Source of the DNA: an archaeon
GTDB taxonomy: Archaea; Nanobdellota; Nanobdellia; Pacearchaeales; GW2011-AR1
Direction of reading: 5' to 3'
DNA: 42,119 nt
NCBI GenBank assembly: GCA_009992175.1
Contig: JAACWA010000011.1
Span: 1 to 42,119 of the forward strand
This document shows positions 25,204-33,660 of this stretch, piece after piece (the first letter of the stretch is position 1; each line of letters opens with the position of its first letter). Below the pieces are notes generated by a model, which did not search any database, was not told the DNA's origin, and worked only from the letters and a program-made list of their open reading frames with translations. The translations under genes were made by a program, and so were the position numbers.

Positions 25204-27024
25204 ATGGAAGATTTATTTGAAATAGATAAAGAAAAAAAAGATTTTTTTAGAGAAGCGATTGACTTTTTAGAAAAGTATAAAGAATTTTTTGATAGGGATT
25301 TGAATATTAAGGTGGGAAACTATCTCATTTTAGAAGACCATTCTAAAGAACAAATTTACGCTGGATTTTTTCAAAATCCTAAAGAAGAAATAAAAGAAGA
25401 AATAAGGAAGAAATTTGGAAAAGAAGTTCTAAAAATACTTGAAGAACAAAAAAAATTAAAAGAAATAATCAAAAAATCTAATAAAGAAAATAGTGAAATT
25501 TTAAGAAAAGTGATTATTTCTTCAATTGAAAATATTGAAGGGATTGAAATTGAAACTATATCTAAATTTATAGTCCTTTGTGAGAAAAAAGAAAAAAATC
25601 TTGCAAAGGAAATGAATGAATTCTATGCTCCTCTTTTGGGAAGATTAGGTTTAGAAAATATTAGAAAAAAAATACTAAATGAATCTTTCAAAATTTTAAA
25701 TCCCAAAAAATACTTAGAAATTTCTAATTTTCTTAAAATGTCTAAAAATGAAAGAGAAGAATTTATAAAAAAAATCATAAAAGAATTTGAGATAAGATTA
25801 AAAAAGGAATTAAAAGGAATTAAAATAAAGGGAAGAGAAAAACAAATTTATAGTATTTATGAAAAAATAACAAAAAGAAAGGTTCCATTAAACGAACAAA
25901 AAGATCAATTTGCAATAAGGATAATTACTCCAAATATTAAAGATTGTTATAGTGTATTTGAAATAATTTCTCAAGATTATGAAGTATTGGAAGAAACAAT
26001 AAAAGATTATATTAAAAATCAAAAAGAAAATGGATATCAATCCTTACACTTTTGCATTTTATTTGAAAAAAAACTTTTAGAAATACAAATAAGAACCAAA
26101 GAAATGGATGAATTTGCAGAAGAAGGAAAAGCTGCACATTGGGCATATAAAAAAATAAAGGGGGATAAAAAATTTGAAAAGAAAACAGGTTGGTTTAAAG
26201 AATTATTAAAGTTAAAAGAAAATAAGAACTCTTTAATTAATGAACTAAAAATTAATATTTTCCAGGATAAAATTTATTGTTATACTCCAAAAGGAAAAGT
26301 GATTGAATTAAAAAATGGTTCAACTGTCTTAGATTTTGCTTATAAAATTCATGCTGAAATAGGAAATCAGTCAATAGGAGGTGTAGTTGATGGAAAATTT
26401 GTTCCATTAAAAACAATTTTAAAAAACAACCAAACAATAGAAATTACCACAAATAAGTTTCAAAGACCAAGAAGAGATTGGATGAAATTTGTAAAGACTA
26501 GTTATGCCAAAAAGATTATTTCGAGGGAGGTAAAAAGATTTGAGAATATTCCTGTGCCCAGGTCAAAACCTCTTGAAAATTCTAAGGAAAACAAAACTGA
26601 AAACCCTGTAATAATGAAAGAATTTAAAAATCATTTGTTAACATTTGCAAAATGTTGTAATCCTCTCCCTGGAGAAAAAATAATTGGAATAATCAAATCC
26701 CATAAAAGGGGTTTAATACACAAAAAAGGATGTAATAGAATTAAAGAAGCAAAAAAAAACCAAGTAGAAGCATCTTGGAAAGAAACTTTTGAAAAACAAA
26801 TAAAATTAACAGTGGAGGGAAGAGATAGGCCAGGAATTTTGGCTGACATTTTGAACACCATCTCAAGAAAAGGATTTAAAGTCGTTGAAGCAAACGCAAA
26901 ATTAGCAGGAAATGAAAATACAGAATGTTATTTTATTTTAAAATTAAACTCTCTTGAAGAATTAGAAGAAATTATTGAAAGGGTTAAAAAAATAGAGGGA
27001 ATAAAAAAAATTTGGTTAGATTAA
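25204..27024 (+). CDS. Long RelA/SpoT homologue, (p)ppGpp synthetase with a decayed hydrolase domain
   Basis: A 606-residue protein with complete long-RSH architecture. Residues 1-190 match the hydrolase region only in outline (RKKFGKEVLKIL, then FYAPLLGRLGL at 140-150); the HD motif and the DRLHN-type motif are absent. The synthetase domain (about 200-320) keeps GREKQIYSIYEK (210-221), KDQFAIRI, IKDYIK (266-271), NGYQSLH (276-282), EIQIRT (293-298) and AHW (311-313). A TGS domain follows (about 351-415), then the Cys region with CCNPLPGE (484-491) and C510, and an ACT domain (about 531-606). It should make (p)ppGpp on the ribosome but not degrade it. Long RSH is rare in archaea and probably came from bacteria. 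The 3' end overlaps the convergent UDG gene by four bases. Confidence 0.92.
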   Translation: MEDLFEIDKEKKDFFREAIDFLEKYKEFFDRDLNIKVGNYLILEDHSKEQIYAGFFQNPKEEIKEEIRKKFGKEVLKILEEQKKLKEIIKKSNKENSEILRKVIISSIENIEGIEIETISKFIVLCEKKEKNLAKEMNEFYAPLLGRLGLENIRKKILNESFKILNPKKYLEISNFLKMSKNEREEFIKKIIKEFEIRLKKELKGIKIKGREKQIYSIYEKITKRKVPLNEQKDQFAIRIITPNIKDCYSVFEIISQDYEVLEETIKDYIKNQKENGYQSLHFCILFEKKLLEIQIRTKEMDEFAEEGKAAHWAYKKIKGDKKFEKKTGWFKELLKLKENKNSLINELKINIFQDKIYCYTPKGKVIELKNGSTVLDFAYKIHAEIGNQSIGGVVDGKFVPLKTILKNNQTIEITTNKFQRPRRDWMKFVKTSYAKKIISREVKRFENIPVPRSKPLENSKENKTENPVIMKEFKNHLLTFAKCCNPLPGEKIIGIIKSHKRGLIHKKGCNRIKEAKKNQVEASWKETFEKQIKLTVEGRDRPGILADILNTISRKGFKVVEANAKLAGNENTECYFILKLNSLEELEEIIERVKKIEGIKKIWLD

Positions 27025-27605
27025 AAAAATTTCTCTTGTGAAATTTCTTTTTTTACAATTTCCATATCTTTTTCCCAAAGTGGAAGTAATTTCCGATTGT
27101 AAATTATTGCGGCAGGATGAAATAAAGGAATGAGCTTAATTTCCACTCCATTAATTTTAACAAAATTAACTTTTCCATGAACTTGAGTAATTCCAGGTTG
27201 CTTACCCATCAATTCAAGATTTCCTTCACTTAAAAAAAATTTAGTTGAATAATTTCCGAGTGAACAAATTACTTTTGGTTTTATTTTTTTTATTTGTTCC
27301 AATAACCAAGGAGTGTGTGCCTTAATTTCTTCTGGTAAAGGGTCTCTGTTTTCAGGAGGTCTACATTTCAAAATATTTGCAACATAAATTTCATCCAAAC
27401 TAAGTCCAACATTACTAAGAAGTTTATCTAGATTTTTTCCTGAAGCCCCAACAAAAGGTAAACCTTGTAAATCTTCATTTTTTCCTGGAGCTTCCCCCAC
27501 AAAAAGAATATCAGAAGTAGGATTTCCCTTCCCAACAACAATGTTTGTGCAAAGCTTACAAATTTCTGTTTCTTTCACAAGACGAATATAATCTGGTTCA
27601 ACCAT
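27021..27605 (-). CDS. udg: Type-4 (Fe-S) uracil-DNA glycosylase
   Basis: From the ATG at 27605 the product is 194 residues. It has the family cysteines for a 4Fe-4S cluster (C16-x2-C19 in EICKLC, another in ILKCRPPENRDP, and one in VICSLGNYST), motif A VGEAPGKNEDLQGLPFVG, and motif B HPAAIIYNRKL. It removes uracil from deaminated DNA. A longer frame to 27647 begins with a Cys/Phe-rich 14-residue extension, but the TATA-like TTTATTTAAAAA lies about 19-35 bases before 27605 and inside that extension, so the shorter start is preferred. Confidence 0.93.
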   Translation of the reverse strand: MVEPDYIRLVKETEICKLCTNIVVGKGNPTSDILFVGEAPGKNEDLQGLPFVGASGKNLDKLLSNVGLSLDEIYVANILKCRPPENRDPLPEEIKAHTPWLLEQIKKIKPKVICSLGNYSTKFFLSEGNLELMGKQPGITQVHGKVNFVKINGVEIKLIPLFHPAAIIYNRKLLPLWEKDMEIVKKEISQEKFF

Positions 27606-27653
27606 ACAAAAAAGAAAACAAATCTTTTTAAATAAATTTTTATTCAACCAATT

Positions 27654-28109
27654 ATGGAAAGAACATTAGTTTTAATAAAACCGGATGCAGTTGCAAAAAG
27701 AATTGCTGGACATGTAATAAGTGATCTTTATTCTACTAATTTGAAGATGATTGGATTAAAAATAGTCAATGTCAAAAAAGAACTTGCTGAAAAACATTAT
27801 TATGATATTCCTCAAAAACATGGTCAAGAAGTTTTTGAAAAATTAATTAAACATCTTATAGGTGATCTTCACAACCACGCAAATGTAATTGCAATCGTTT
27901 ATGAGGGTGAAAATGCAATTAAAAAAATAAGAGAACTTGCAGGAAGCACCCATCCTGAAAAAGCAGATTTTTGCACACTACGTGGAAAGTATGGAAGAGT
28001 TAATTCTGAAACAGACTGTTTTGAAAATGTAATTCATGCCTCGGATTCTCCAGAATCTGCAGAAAAAGAGATTTCTTTATGGTTTGATGAAAAAGAATTA
28101 ATAAATTAA
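27654..28109 (+). CDS. ndk: Nucleoside diphosphate kinase
   Basis: A 151-residue NDK that balances NTP pools. It opens MERTLVLIKPDAVAKRIAG, and has GSTHPEKADFCTLRGKYG, the phospho-accepting His in VIHASDSPESAEKEI and the ending SLWF. The stretch before the active-site His (RVNSETDCFEN) is longer than the usual Asn-Val-containing turn. It is divergent from UDG, with an AT-rich gap of 48 bases serving both. Confidence 0.95.
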   Translation: MERTLVLIKPDAVAKRIAGHVISDLYSTNLKMIGLKIVNVKKELAEKHYYDIPQKHGQEVFEKLIKHLIGDLHNHANVIAIVYEGENAIKKIRELAGSTHPEKADFCTLRGKYGRVNSETDCFENVIHASDSPESAEKEISLWFDEKELIN

Positions 28110-28162
28110 AACAGCTCTTTTTCCCCAATAATACTTAAAAAACATCGAATTAATTTTAATTT

Positions 28163-29551
28163 ATGAAACTTAAAAAAAGTCTTTTACTTTTACTCTCTCC
28201 CCTCTTCCTAATAGGATGTTCAAATTTTCCAAATATTTCCAAAGAAGAAACTCCAAAACCTAAAATTGATACAGTTTATGTAACAAAAGAAATTCCAGTA
28301 AAAATAAATCCCCTTGACACTTTGAATGGACCTAATGCTTATTCAAAAGCAAAAGAATTTTTTGAAAGAGGACAAAATTTTTATGAAGAAGGAAAAGATG
28401 ATTCTTCAAAAGTTTATTTCCAAAAAGGAATGAGACTACTTTCACAATCAGCCCTTTCATTAGAAGATTATAATTTTATAGACCCTCTTGAAAATTTGTA
28501 CAACCTTGAACAATATAAATCACAAAAAGAAGCTTTAGAAAATGAAATAGAAGTTTCAAAAGAAGAGATAGCAAATGCTGAAAAAAAATTCCCAATGGGA
28601 GAAAGATTTGCAGAAAAAATTGCTTATTATAAAAAACTTTACGAAACTAGACAAAACAAATGGTTTATGAATTCCTTAGAAAAATTTTTACAATATAAAC
28701 CTTTTATAGATTCTGTCTCGAATGAAAAAGCAATTCCAAATTTGATAAAATATATGTATCCTGTAGAAAGTGGTATGGAAACCTACATAAAATCTAGAGC
28801 AGGAGCAAAAGGAATTGCTCAATTCATGACTCAAACAGCAAAATTATGGGGACTAAAAGTAATGGGAATCTGGTATGATGAGAGGATGGACCCATTAAAA
28901 GCAATCCCTGCTTCAATGGATTACATAAATTTTCTTTATTCTGATTTGGGGGATCCTAGTCTTGCAATAGCTGCTTACAACTGTGGAGAAGGAAGAGTCA
29001 TTGACAAATTAAAAAGATTTAACTCTTTTAACTTTGATGAACTTTTAAAAAAAAGAGTTTTGCCAAGAGAAACATTAGAACACCTTCCAAAAATATATGC
29101 ATATCAGGAAAAAAGCGAAGGAATAAATTTTGAAAATCCTAAAAAAGATACTATTCTAGACAATTTATTAACAAAAAATTTTGATACCTTAAATGTACAC
29201 CAACAAGCTAGTTTTGGAATTCTTGCAAAAATTTTGGGAATCTCAAAAAAAGATTTAAAAAAATATAATCCTGCATATGGGCTCGATGCAACCCCTCCAG
29301 AAAAAATAGTAAAAGGTGAATATTCTTTTGAAATAAGAGTTCCTAAAGGAACAAAAGAAAATTTAGTAAAAAAATTTTCAAAATTAAAAGAAAAGTATGT
29401 TTTTGAAGGGGGAACTTACACCATAAGAAAAGGAGATAACCTTGGAAAAATAGCAAGAAAATTTGGAGTTTCTTTATATCAATTAAAAAAAGCAAATGGA
29501 TTTCCAATAATTATTTATGCAGGACACAGATTAATTATTCCGGGAAATTAA
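28163..29551 (+). CDS. LysM lytic transglycosylase lipoprotein (MltD-like)
   Basis: A 462-residue exported protein. Residues 1-19 are a lipoprotein signal with lipobox LIGC (Cys19). A helical spacer with tetratricopeptide-like and coiled-coil character runs to about 170. The SLT/MltD domain (about 185-310) has catalytic Glu202 in YPVESGMET, AGAKGIAQFMTQTAKLWGL, DERMDP, AIAAYNCGEGRV and LPRETLEHLPKIYAY. A linker domain precedes one LysM domain (about 418-460: YTIRKGDNLGKIARKFGVS, then AGHRLIIPG). The enzyme cleaves peptidoglycan glycan strands. Archaea lack peptidoglycan, so the target is likely bacterial; the gene is probably acquired, although its base composition matches its neighbours. Confidence 0.92.
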   Translation: MKLKKSLLLLLSPLFLIGCSNFPNISKEETPKPKIDTVYVTKEIPVKINPLDTLNGPNAYSKAKEFFERGQNFYEEGKDDSSKVYFQKGMRLLSQSALSLEDYNFIDPLENLYNLEQYKSQKEALENEIEVSKEEIANAEKKFPMGERFAEKIAYYKKLYETRQNKWFMNSLEKFLQYKPFIDSVSNEKAIPNLIKYMYPVESGMETYIKSRAGAKGIAQFMTQTAKLWGLKVMGIWYDERMDPLKAIPASMDYINFLYSDLGDPSLAIAAYNCGEGRVIDKLKRFNSFNFDELLKKRVLPRETLEHLPKIYAYQEKSEGINFENPKKDTILDNLLTKNFDTLNVHQQASFGILAKILGISKKDLKKYNPAYGLDATPPEKIVKGEYSFEIRVPKGTKENLVKKFSKLKEKYVFEGGTYTIRKGDNLGKIARKFGVSLYQLKKANGFPIIIYAGHRLIIPGN

Positions 29552-29554
29552 TAT

Positions 29555-29824
29555 TCACTCTTCCTTTTTATTAAAATAAAAAAAATTTCCTTGGTTTTTA
29601 ATTTTAAAATCTCCCATTGATTTTTCATCAAATTTAGGATTTTTTTCAAAAAAGTTTTCAAGTCTTCTTCTAGTAACAAAAATTCCTGAAATATTCTTCT
29701 TCTTTTCAGCGTTAATTTTAGAAAGATAAAGAACAAAATTTTTATGATGTTGACCTAACTTCAAACTTCTTCCAAAATAATACCATCCTAAATTTGAAGA
29801 TTCCCCATAATTATTTGATTCCAT
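29555..29824 (-). CDS. Hypothetical protein downstream of radA (89 aa)
   Basis: A polar, basic 89-residue protein with an aromatic N-terminus (LGWYYFGRSLKLGQHHKNF) and a Lys/Asn/Phe-rich C-terminus. The ATG lies two bases after the radA stop, so the two are one operon. No domain was recognised; the basic and aromatic character would suit a nucleic-acid-binding protein, but this is weak. Confidence 0.6.
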   Translation of the reverse strand: MESNNYGESSNLGWYYFGRSLKLGQHHKNFVLYLSKINAEKKKNISGIFVTRRRLENFFEKNPKFDEKSMGDFKIKNQGNFFYFNKKEE

Positions 29825-29826
29825 CT

Positions 29827-30858
29827 TTATAATTTATCTTTAATTCCTTGGTTTGTCACAAAATAAACCGCTTCACCATCTGGTAAGTTTGGACTATCAA
29901 TTAATTTTGCAACACGACTTCCTTGTTTTGCTCGACGTAAATAAAGACGAAAAGTTGAAGCATGACCTACAATATTTCCTCCAATTGGAGAAGTTGGATC
30001 TCCAAAAAGTTGAGCAGGATTAGCCATCACTTGATTTGTAACATAAACTGCTAAGTTATAAGTTTCAGCAATTTTCATTAATTCATGCATATACCTATTA
30101 AGTTTTTGTTGTCTATCTGCTAATTGCCCTCTTCCTGCAAACTCTGCTCTAAAATGAGCAGTAAGTGAATCAATAACAATTAATCTGATTGGTTCCCCTG
30201 CTTTTATCATTTCCCCAATTTTTTCTAAAAGAAGAATTTGATGGTCTGAATTAAATGCTCTCGCAACTAAAATATTTTTTAAAACCATTTCAGGGTTAGC
30301 CCCAATTCCATCCGAAATTTGATTTATTCTTTCTGGTCTAAAAGTTCCTTCAGTATCAATATAAACCGATTTTCCTCCTGCTCCCCCTTGTTCAATTGGA
30401 AGTTGTGCATTTACCGCTAAGGAAAGCCCTAACTGAGTTTTACCCGAACCATAAGCCCCAAAAGCTTCTGTTATTGCCTTACTTTCAATCCCTCTTCCAC
30501 CCAGAAGTTCATCTAAACTTTTACTTCCGGTAGTAATATGTAAAACGTTAGATCTTTTTTTTGCAAATTCCATTCCATCACTAAAACCTAATTCCAAAAT
30601 ATTTCGAGCAGCTTGAATTGCCTTTCTTGCAACTGCACCACTAACTCCTGCAGCATCAGAAAGTGAAGCTGGACTCATTACTGCCAACCCCATCATGTCA
30701 TATACTCCTGCATTTTCCAATTTTGAAAGAGCAGCAGGTCCAATTCCAGGTAAATCAGTTAATTCTAAGGATTTTTCTTCTTTTTTAGATTTAGATTTTT
30801 TCTTTTCATCGTCAGAAATTGCGTCTTTAATCTCCTCAATTTCTTTTTTTGTAGCCAT
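29827..30858 (-). CDS. radA: DNA recombinase RadA
   Basis: A 343-residue recombinase: a charged N-terminus (about 1-30), the helix-hairpin-helix DNA-binding domain (DLPGIGPAALSKLENAG, about 35-51), and the ATPase core with Walker A GAYGSGKTQ, VYIDTEGTFRPERI, Walker B IRLIVIDSLTAHFRAEFAG and L2 region MANPAQLFGDPTSPIGG. It catalyses strand exchange. The family sequence is complete, with no intein. A TATA box is located 21-30 bases upstream of the start. No shared operon upstream. Confidence 0.98.
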   Translation of the reverse strand: MATKKEIEEIKDAISDDEKKKSKSKKEEKSLELTDLPGIGPAALSKLENAGVYDMMGLAVMSPASLSDAAGVSGAVARKAIQAARNILELGFSDGMEFAKKRSNVLHITTGSKSLDELLGGRGIESKAITEAFGAYGSGKTQLGLSLAVNAQLPIEQGGAGGKSVYIDTEGTFRPERINQISDGIGANPEMVLKNILVARAFNSDHQILLLEKIGEMIKAGEPIRLIVIDSLTAHFRAEFAGRGQLADRQQKLNRYMHELMKIAETYNLAVYVTNQVMANPAQLFGDPTSPIGGNIVGHASTFRLYLRRAKQGSRVAKLIDSPNLPDGEAVYFVTNQGIKDKL

Positions 30859-30878
30859 AAAAAATTAAAAGACCCTTC

Positions 30879-30888
30879 GTTTATAAAG
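30879..30888 (-). promoter_or_regulatory. TATA box for radA
   Basis: CTTTATAAACG on the minus strand, 21-31 bases before the radA ATG. Confidence 0.55.
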
Positions 30889-30898
30889 TTTATAACAA

Positions 30899-31360
30899 TT
30901 AAAGATATACTTCAAAGATTAATTTAAAAATTAAAAACAAATCAAAAATTCCAAAGAATAAAAATAAAAAACTTTCAATTTTTCCTCCTGTTTTTAAAAA
31001 TCCATGAATTCTAAATTTAAATGGATAAAACAACCTCAATCCTTGTTTGGTAACTAAATCTCCCAATAGGTGAGTTCCATAACCAACTAAAAAGCCCAAG
31101 GAAATACTTGGAAAATAAAAATAGAATAAAAAATAAAAAACTCCCAAAAAGAGTAAACTATGCATAACCCCTCTATGTTTTGTAAAAGCAGTCAAAACAC
31201 GAGAAAAAAACCTCTTTCCAAATTTTGAAGTATAAGAATCCAAATCAGGAAGAAAAGTAGAAATTAAAACAGCAATTAAAAAAATTATTGGATTTGAAAC
31301 ACTTTGAATTAAAAGAAGACCAACAAATAAAGAGAAAACTAAGTGTGTTCTTGATAACAT
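30899..31360 (-). CDS. YdjM/DUF457-type membrane-bound metal-dependent hydrolase-like protein
   Basis: A 153-residue membrane protein with about four helices. It has the conserved His/Asp set: SRTHLVFSL at the N-terminus, STFLPDLDSYTSKFGKR, TKHRGVMHSLLFL, and YGTHLLGDLVTKQGLRLFYP. These resemble zinc ligands of the phospholipase-C-like YdjM family, whose substrate is not known. It ends eleven bases before the radA promoter and starts two bases from the RPA stop on the same strand, so it is probably transcribed with RPA. Confidence 0.88.
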   Translation of the reverse strand: MLSRTHLVFSLFVGLLLIQSVSNPIIFLIAVLISTFLPDLDSYTSKFGKRFFSRVLTAFTKHRGVMHSLLFLGVFYFLFYFYFPSISLGFLVGYGTHLLGDLVTKQGLRLFYPFKFRIHGFLKTGGKIESFLFLFFGIFDLFLIFKLIFEVYL

Positions 31361-31361
31361 C

Positions 31362-32285
31362 CTAAATATCTAATTCATCAATAAGTCTTTCAACATTAAT
31401 TTCGTCTACTGAATCAACAATTAATTCTGGATTATTAAAATATGAATTGAGCCTTACATTTCCTCCAAATACAAATTCTTTCCCTAAAAGATTATTTTTT
31501 TGTTCTTTCATTTTTTGTTCATCTTCGTATTCAGTTAAACCTGTTTTTTGAACCATCTCATGAAAAAGGACTGCACGTGTGTTTTCAGTTCCATCATCAA
31601 TTACTACGTTTAGAATTGCACGTTTCTCTGTTGGAACTCCTGAAGAAACTTCTTCCTCCGTCGCTTTTCTACCTGTATCGATATTTGCATTAAAAAATCT
31701 TAAATCAAAAGCTTGAACAACAAAGGCACGAGTATTAACTTTATCCCCCACATTAAATTCTTGAATATCTTTCTTTTTTATTGGTTTTTCAGTTTTTACT
31801 TCTGGAAATTTTTCTTCACTTAATTTTAATTCGGCAAAACTTCCCATATGAACTTCTCCCTGCCTCATATTTCCTGAAGAAACCTCAATAGAAACTCCTT
31901 CTTTAATTGTCCCATCTTCAATCATTTTAATGTGGTTTGTATCCCAAAGAACAAGTTTTATGTTGGAGGTTTCATCCGCAACAATCATATTAACAACTTT
32001 TCCCTCTTCCCCTGACTTAGTAGTGAAAGTTCTTATGGGATAAACAGTTATAACCTTCCCAGAAAAATGCACTTTTCTCATTCCTGGAAGAAGTTCATCA
32101 ATTTTTAATTTTTCATTGTCAAAAGAAATACCTAACTCGGCAGCAATAACCTGAAGAGCTCCTTCACGACTAATCAAACCAGATAATTTAGACCTTTTAG
32201 CTTCAACCCTCCTATCAATTTCTCCCTCTTCTATCCCAGAAACCTTAGATAATTTAGATAAAATTTTTTCATAACTTCCTTCCAT
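31362..32285 (-). CDS. rpa: Replication protein A (single-stranded DNA-binding)
   Basis: A 307-residue protein. The N-terminal helical region (SREGALQVIAAELGIS, about 39-54) is followed by an OB fold (about 68-160: VHFSGKVITVYPIRTFTTKS, then VVNMIVADET and VLWDTNHIK) and a second OB fold (about 175-300: NTRAFVVQAFDLRFF, then AVLFHEMVQK and EFVFGGNVRLNSYF). No zinc finger is seen. It coats single-stranded DNA for replication and RadA-driven repair; radA lies two genes downstream on the same strand. Confidence 0.9.
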   Translation of the reverse strand: MEGSYEKILSKLSKVSGIEEGEIDRRVEAKRSKLSGLISREGALQVIAAELGISFDNEKLKIDELLPGMRKVHFSGKVITVYPIRTFTTKSGEEGKVVNMIVADETSNIKLVLWDTNHIKMIEDGTIKEGVSIEVSSGNMRQGEVHMGSFAELKLSEEKFPEVKTEKPIKKKDIQEFNVGDKVNTRAFVVQAFDLRFFNANIDTGRKATEEEVSSGVPTEKRAILNVVIDDGTENTRAVLFHEMVQKTGLTEYEDEQKMKEQKNNLLGKEFVFGGNVRLNSYFNNPELIVDSVDEINVERLIDELDI

Positions 32286-32408
32286 TATATTTTTCTCCCA
32301 ACAAAAATTAAATTTCTATTAATCATCTCTTAAAAAAATCAACATTCTTTTTAAGCATTTTGTAAATTTCAAAGTAACAATTCAAAAAAGATTTACCAAA
32401 ACCCTAAA

Positions 32409-32420
32409 CGTTTATAAACT
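32409..32420 (+). promoter_or_regulatory. TATA box for aEF1-beta
   Basis: CGTTTATAAACT lies 20-31 bases before the ATG at 32440, supporting that start over an in-frame TTG at 32422. Confidence 0.55.
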
Positions 32421-32439
32421 CTTGAAATTTTTAAAAAAA

Positions 32440-32712
32440 ATGACTGGAATAAACGGAGCAAAATATAAACTAATGCCTACCTCTCCAGAAGTGAGTCTAG
32501 AAAATATTTCTGAAAAAGCAAAAAAAATTGTTGAGGAATTTGGTGGAAACAATAAAGAATATTCCATTGAACCAATTGCATTTGGATTAAAATCAGTAAT
32601 TGTTTTCTTCTTTTATCCTGATGACAAGAGTACAGAAGAATTAATTGCCAAATTTGAGGGTATTGAAGATGTATCTTCAGCTGAACTTATTGATATGAGA
32701 AAGATTGCCTAA
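32440..32712 (+). CDS. ef1b: Elongation factor 1-beta
   Basis: A 90-residue protein matching the archaeal guanine-nucleotide exchange factor: KYKLMPTSPEVSLENI, then EYSIEPIAFGLKSVIVFFFY and the final SAELIDMRKIA strand. It reloads EF-1 alpha with GTP. It is full length for the family (about 88-92). A longer frame starts at a TTG at 32422, but the TATA box position makes the ATG at 32440 the likely start. Confidence 0.93.
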   Translation: MTGINGAKYKLMPTSPEVSLENISEKAKKIVEEFGGNNKEYSIEPIAFGLKSVIVFFFYPDDKSTEELIAKFEGIEDVSSAELIDMRKIA

Positions 32713-32744
32713 ATATTTATTAATAAAAATTTCTTAAAAAAAGT

Positions 32745-33014
32745 ATGAAATTAACTCTTAAAGATAAAATTGAATTAATCAATCTTTCAGAAAAGGCTTC
32801 GGATCTCTTAATAAAAGTTTTAGAAGAAAAAATTCCAAAAAAAGAAACTCCAACAAAAAATGATGTTGAATTTCAAAGAACTTTAACTTATATAAATAAA
32901 ATTTCTCCCCTTTTGTCAGAGGGATACACTAAAATGTACAATTATATTCAAGAAAAAAAATTAAATGAAAATAGCACTTATCTAAAAAAATTAACAAAAA
33001 ATGACACAAACTAA
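32745..33014 (+). CDS. Hypothetical helical protein (89 aa)
   Basis: An all-helical, charged 89-residue protein (LTLKDKIELINLSEKASDLL, then FQRTLTYINKISPLLSEGY). No domain was recognised. It overlaps the HIT-like gene by 14 bases (33001-33014), so the two are coupled. Confidence 0.65.
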   Translation: MKLTLKDKIELINLSEKASDLLIKVLEEKIPKKETPTKNDVEFQRTLTYINKISPLLSEGYTKMYNYIQEKKLNENSTYLKKLTKNDTN

Positions 33015-33660
33015 AAAAGATTTGGAAAACATTAAAGAAAAGCTAATTGAACACATAAATTCCAATTATGAAAAATCGCAAGCAGAAGAATTTATAAAAA
33101 ATATAAAAGGGATGAATGATGAAGAATTTACTAAATTTTTAAAAGAACAAGGGTTAATTGGGGGGGAAAATCAAAAATCTCAATGTATCTTTTGCTCGAT
33201 TATTTTTGGAGATATTCCTTCCACTAAAATTGGAGAAAATGAAAAAGCGATTGCAATTTTAGATATAAAACCAGCTTCATTAGGACATTCTTTAATAATT
33301 CCTAAAGAACATATTGAATCAAAAGAAAAGTTACCTGGAGAAGTAGGTAAATTGGCAATCACAATTCAGGAAAAACTAAAGAAAACTTTTAATCCTAAAA
33401 AAATAGACTTAATTTCAACAAATGTTATGGGCCATGAAGTTTTGAACGTTCTCCCTATTTATGAAGAGGAATCTCTTGAATCGGATAGAAAAAACTTAAC
33501 CCCCGAAGAATTAAAAAAAGTAAAAGAAAAAATAGAAAAAGAAACTAAAAAAGAAGAACCCAAAGTTAAAGAAAAAGATAATAACAAAGAAGATTCGGAA
33601 GAAAAAACAAAAGAAGAAATTAATGAAAAAAATACTTGGCTCCCAAAAAGGATTCCTTAA
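33001..33660 (+). CDS. Degenerate HIT-family protein
   Basis: A 219-residue protein with a helical N-terminal domain (1-58), a HIT fold (about 60-160) and a Lys/Glu-rich tail. The HIT fold starts with the zinc-type CIFCSIIFGDIPSTKIGE and LDIKPASLGHSLIIPKEHI, as in true members. Where the catalytic His-x-His-x-His triad should follow, the sequence reads GHEVLNVLPIYEE, with none of the three His. Nucleotide hydrolysis is unlikely; binding may remain. The gene ends in a four-base overlap with the convergent prepilin peptidase gene. Confidence 0.82.
   Translation: MTQTKKDLENIKEKLIEHINSNYEKSQAEEFIKNIKGMNDEEFTKFLKEQGLIGGENQKSQCIFCSIIFGDIPSTKIGENEKAIAILDIKPASLGHSLIIPKEHIESKEKLPGEVGKLAITIQEKLKKTFNPKKIDLISTNVMGHEVLNVLPIYEEESLESDRKNLTPEELKKVKEKIEKETKKEEPKVKEKDNNKEDSEEKTKEEINEKNTWLPKRIP

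Noticed and set aside
28163-29551. Bacterial contamination or chimera at the lytic transglycosylase
   Set aside because: Base composition and codon use match the neighbours, and it is closely flanked by archaeal ndk and radA, with no compositional break. Read evidence would settle it.
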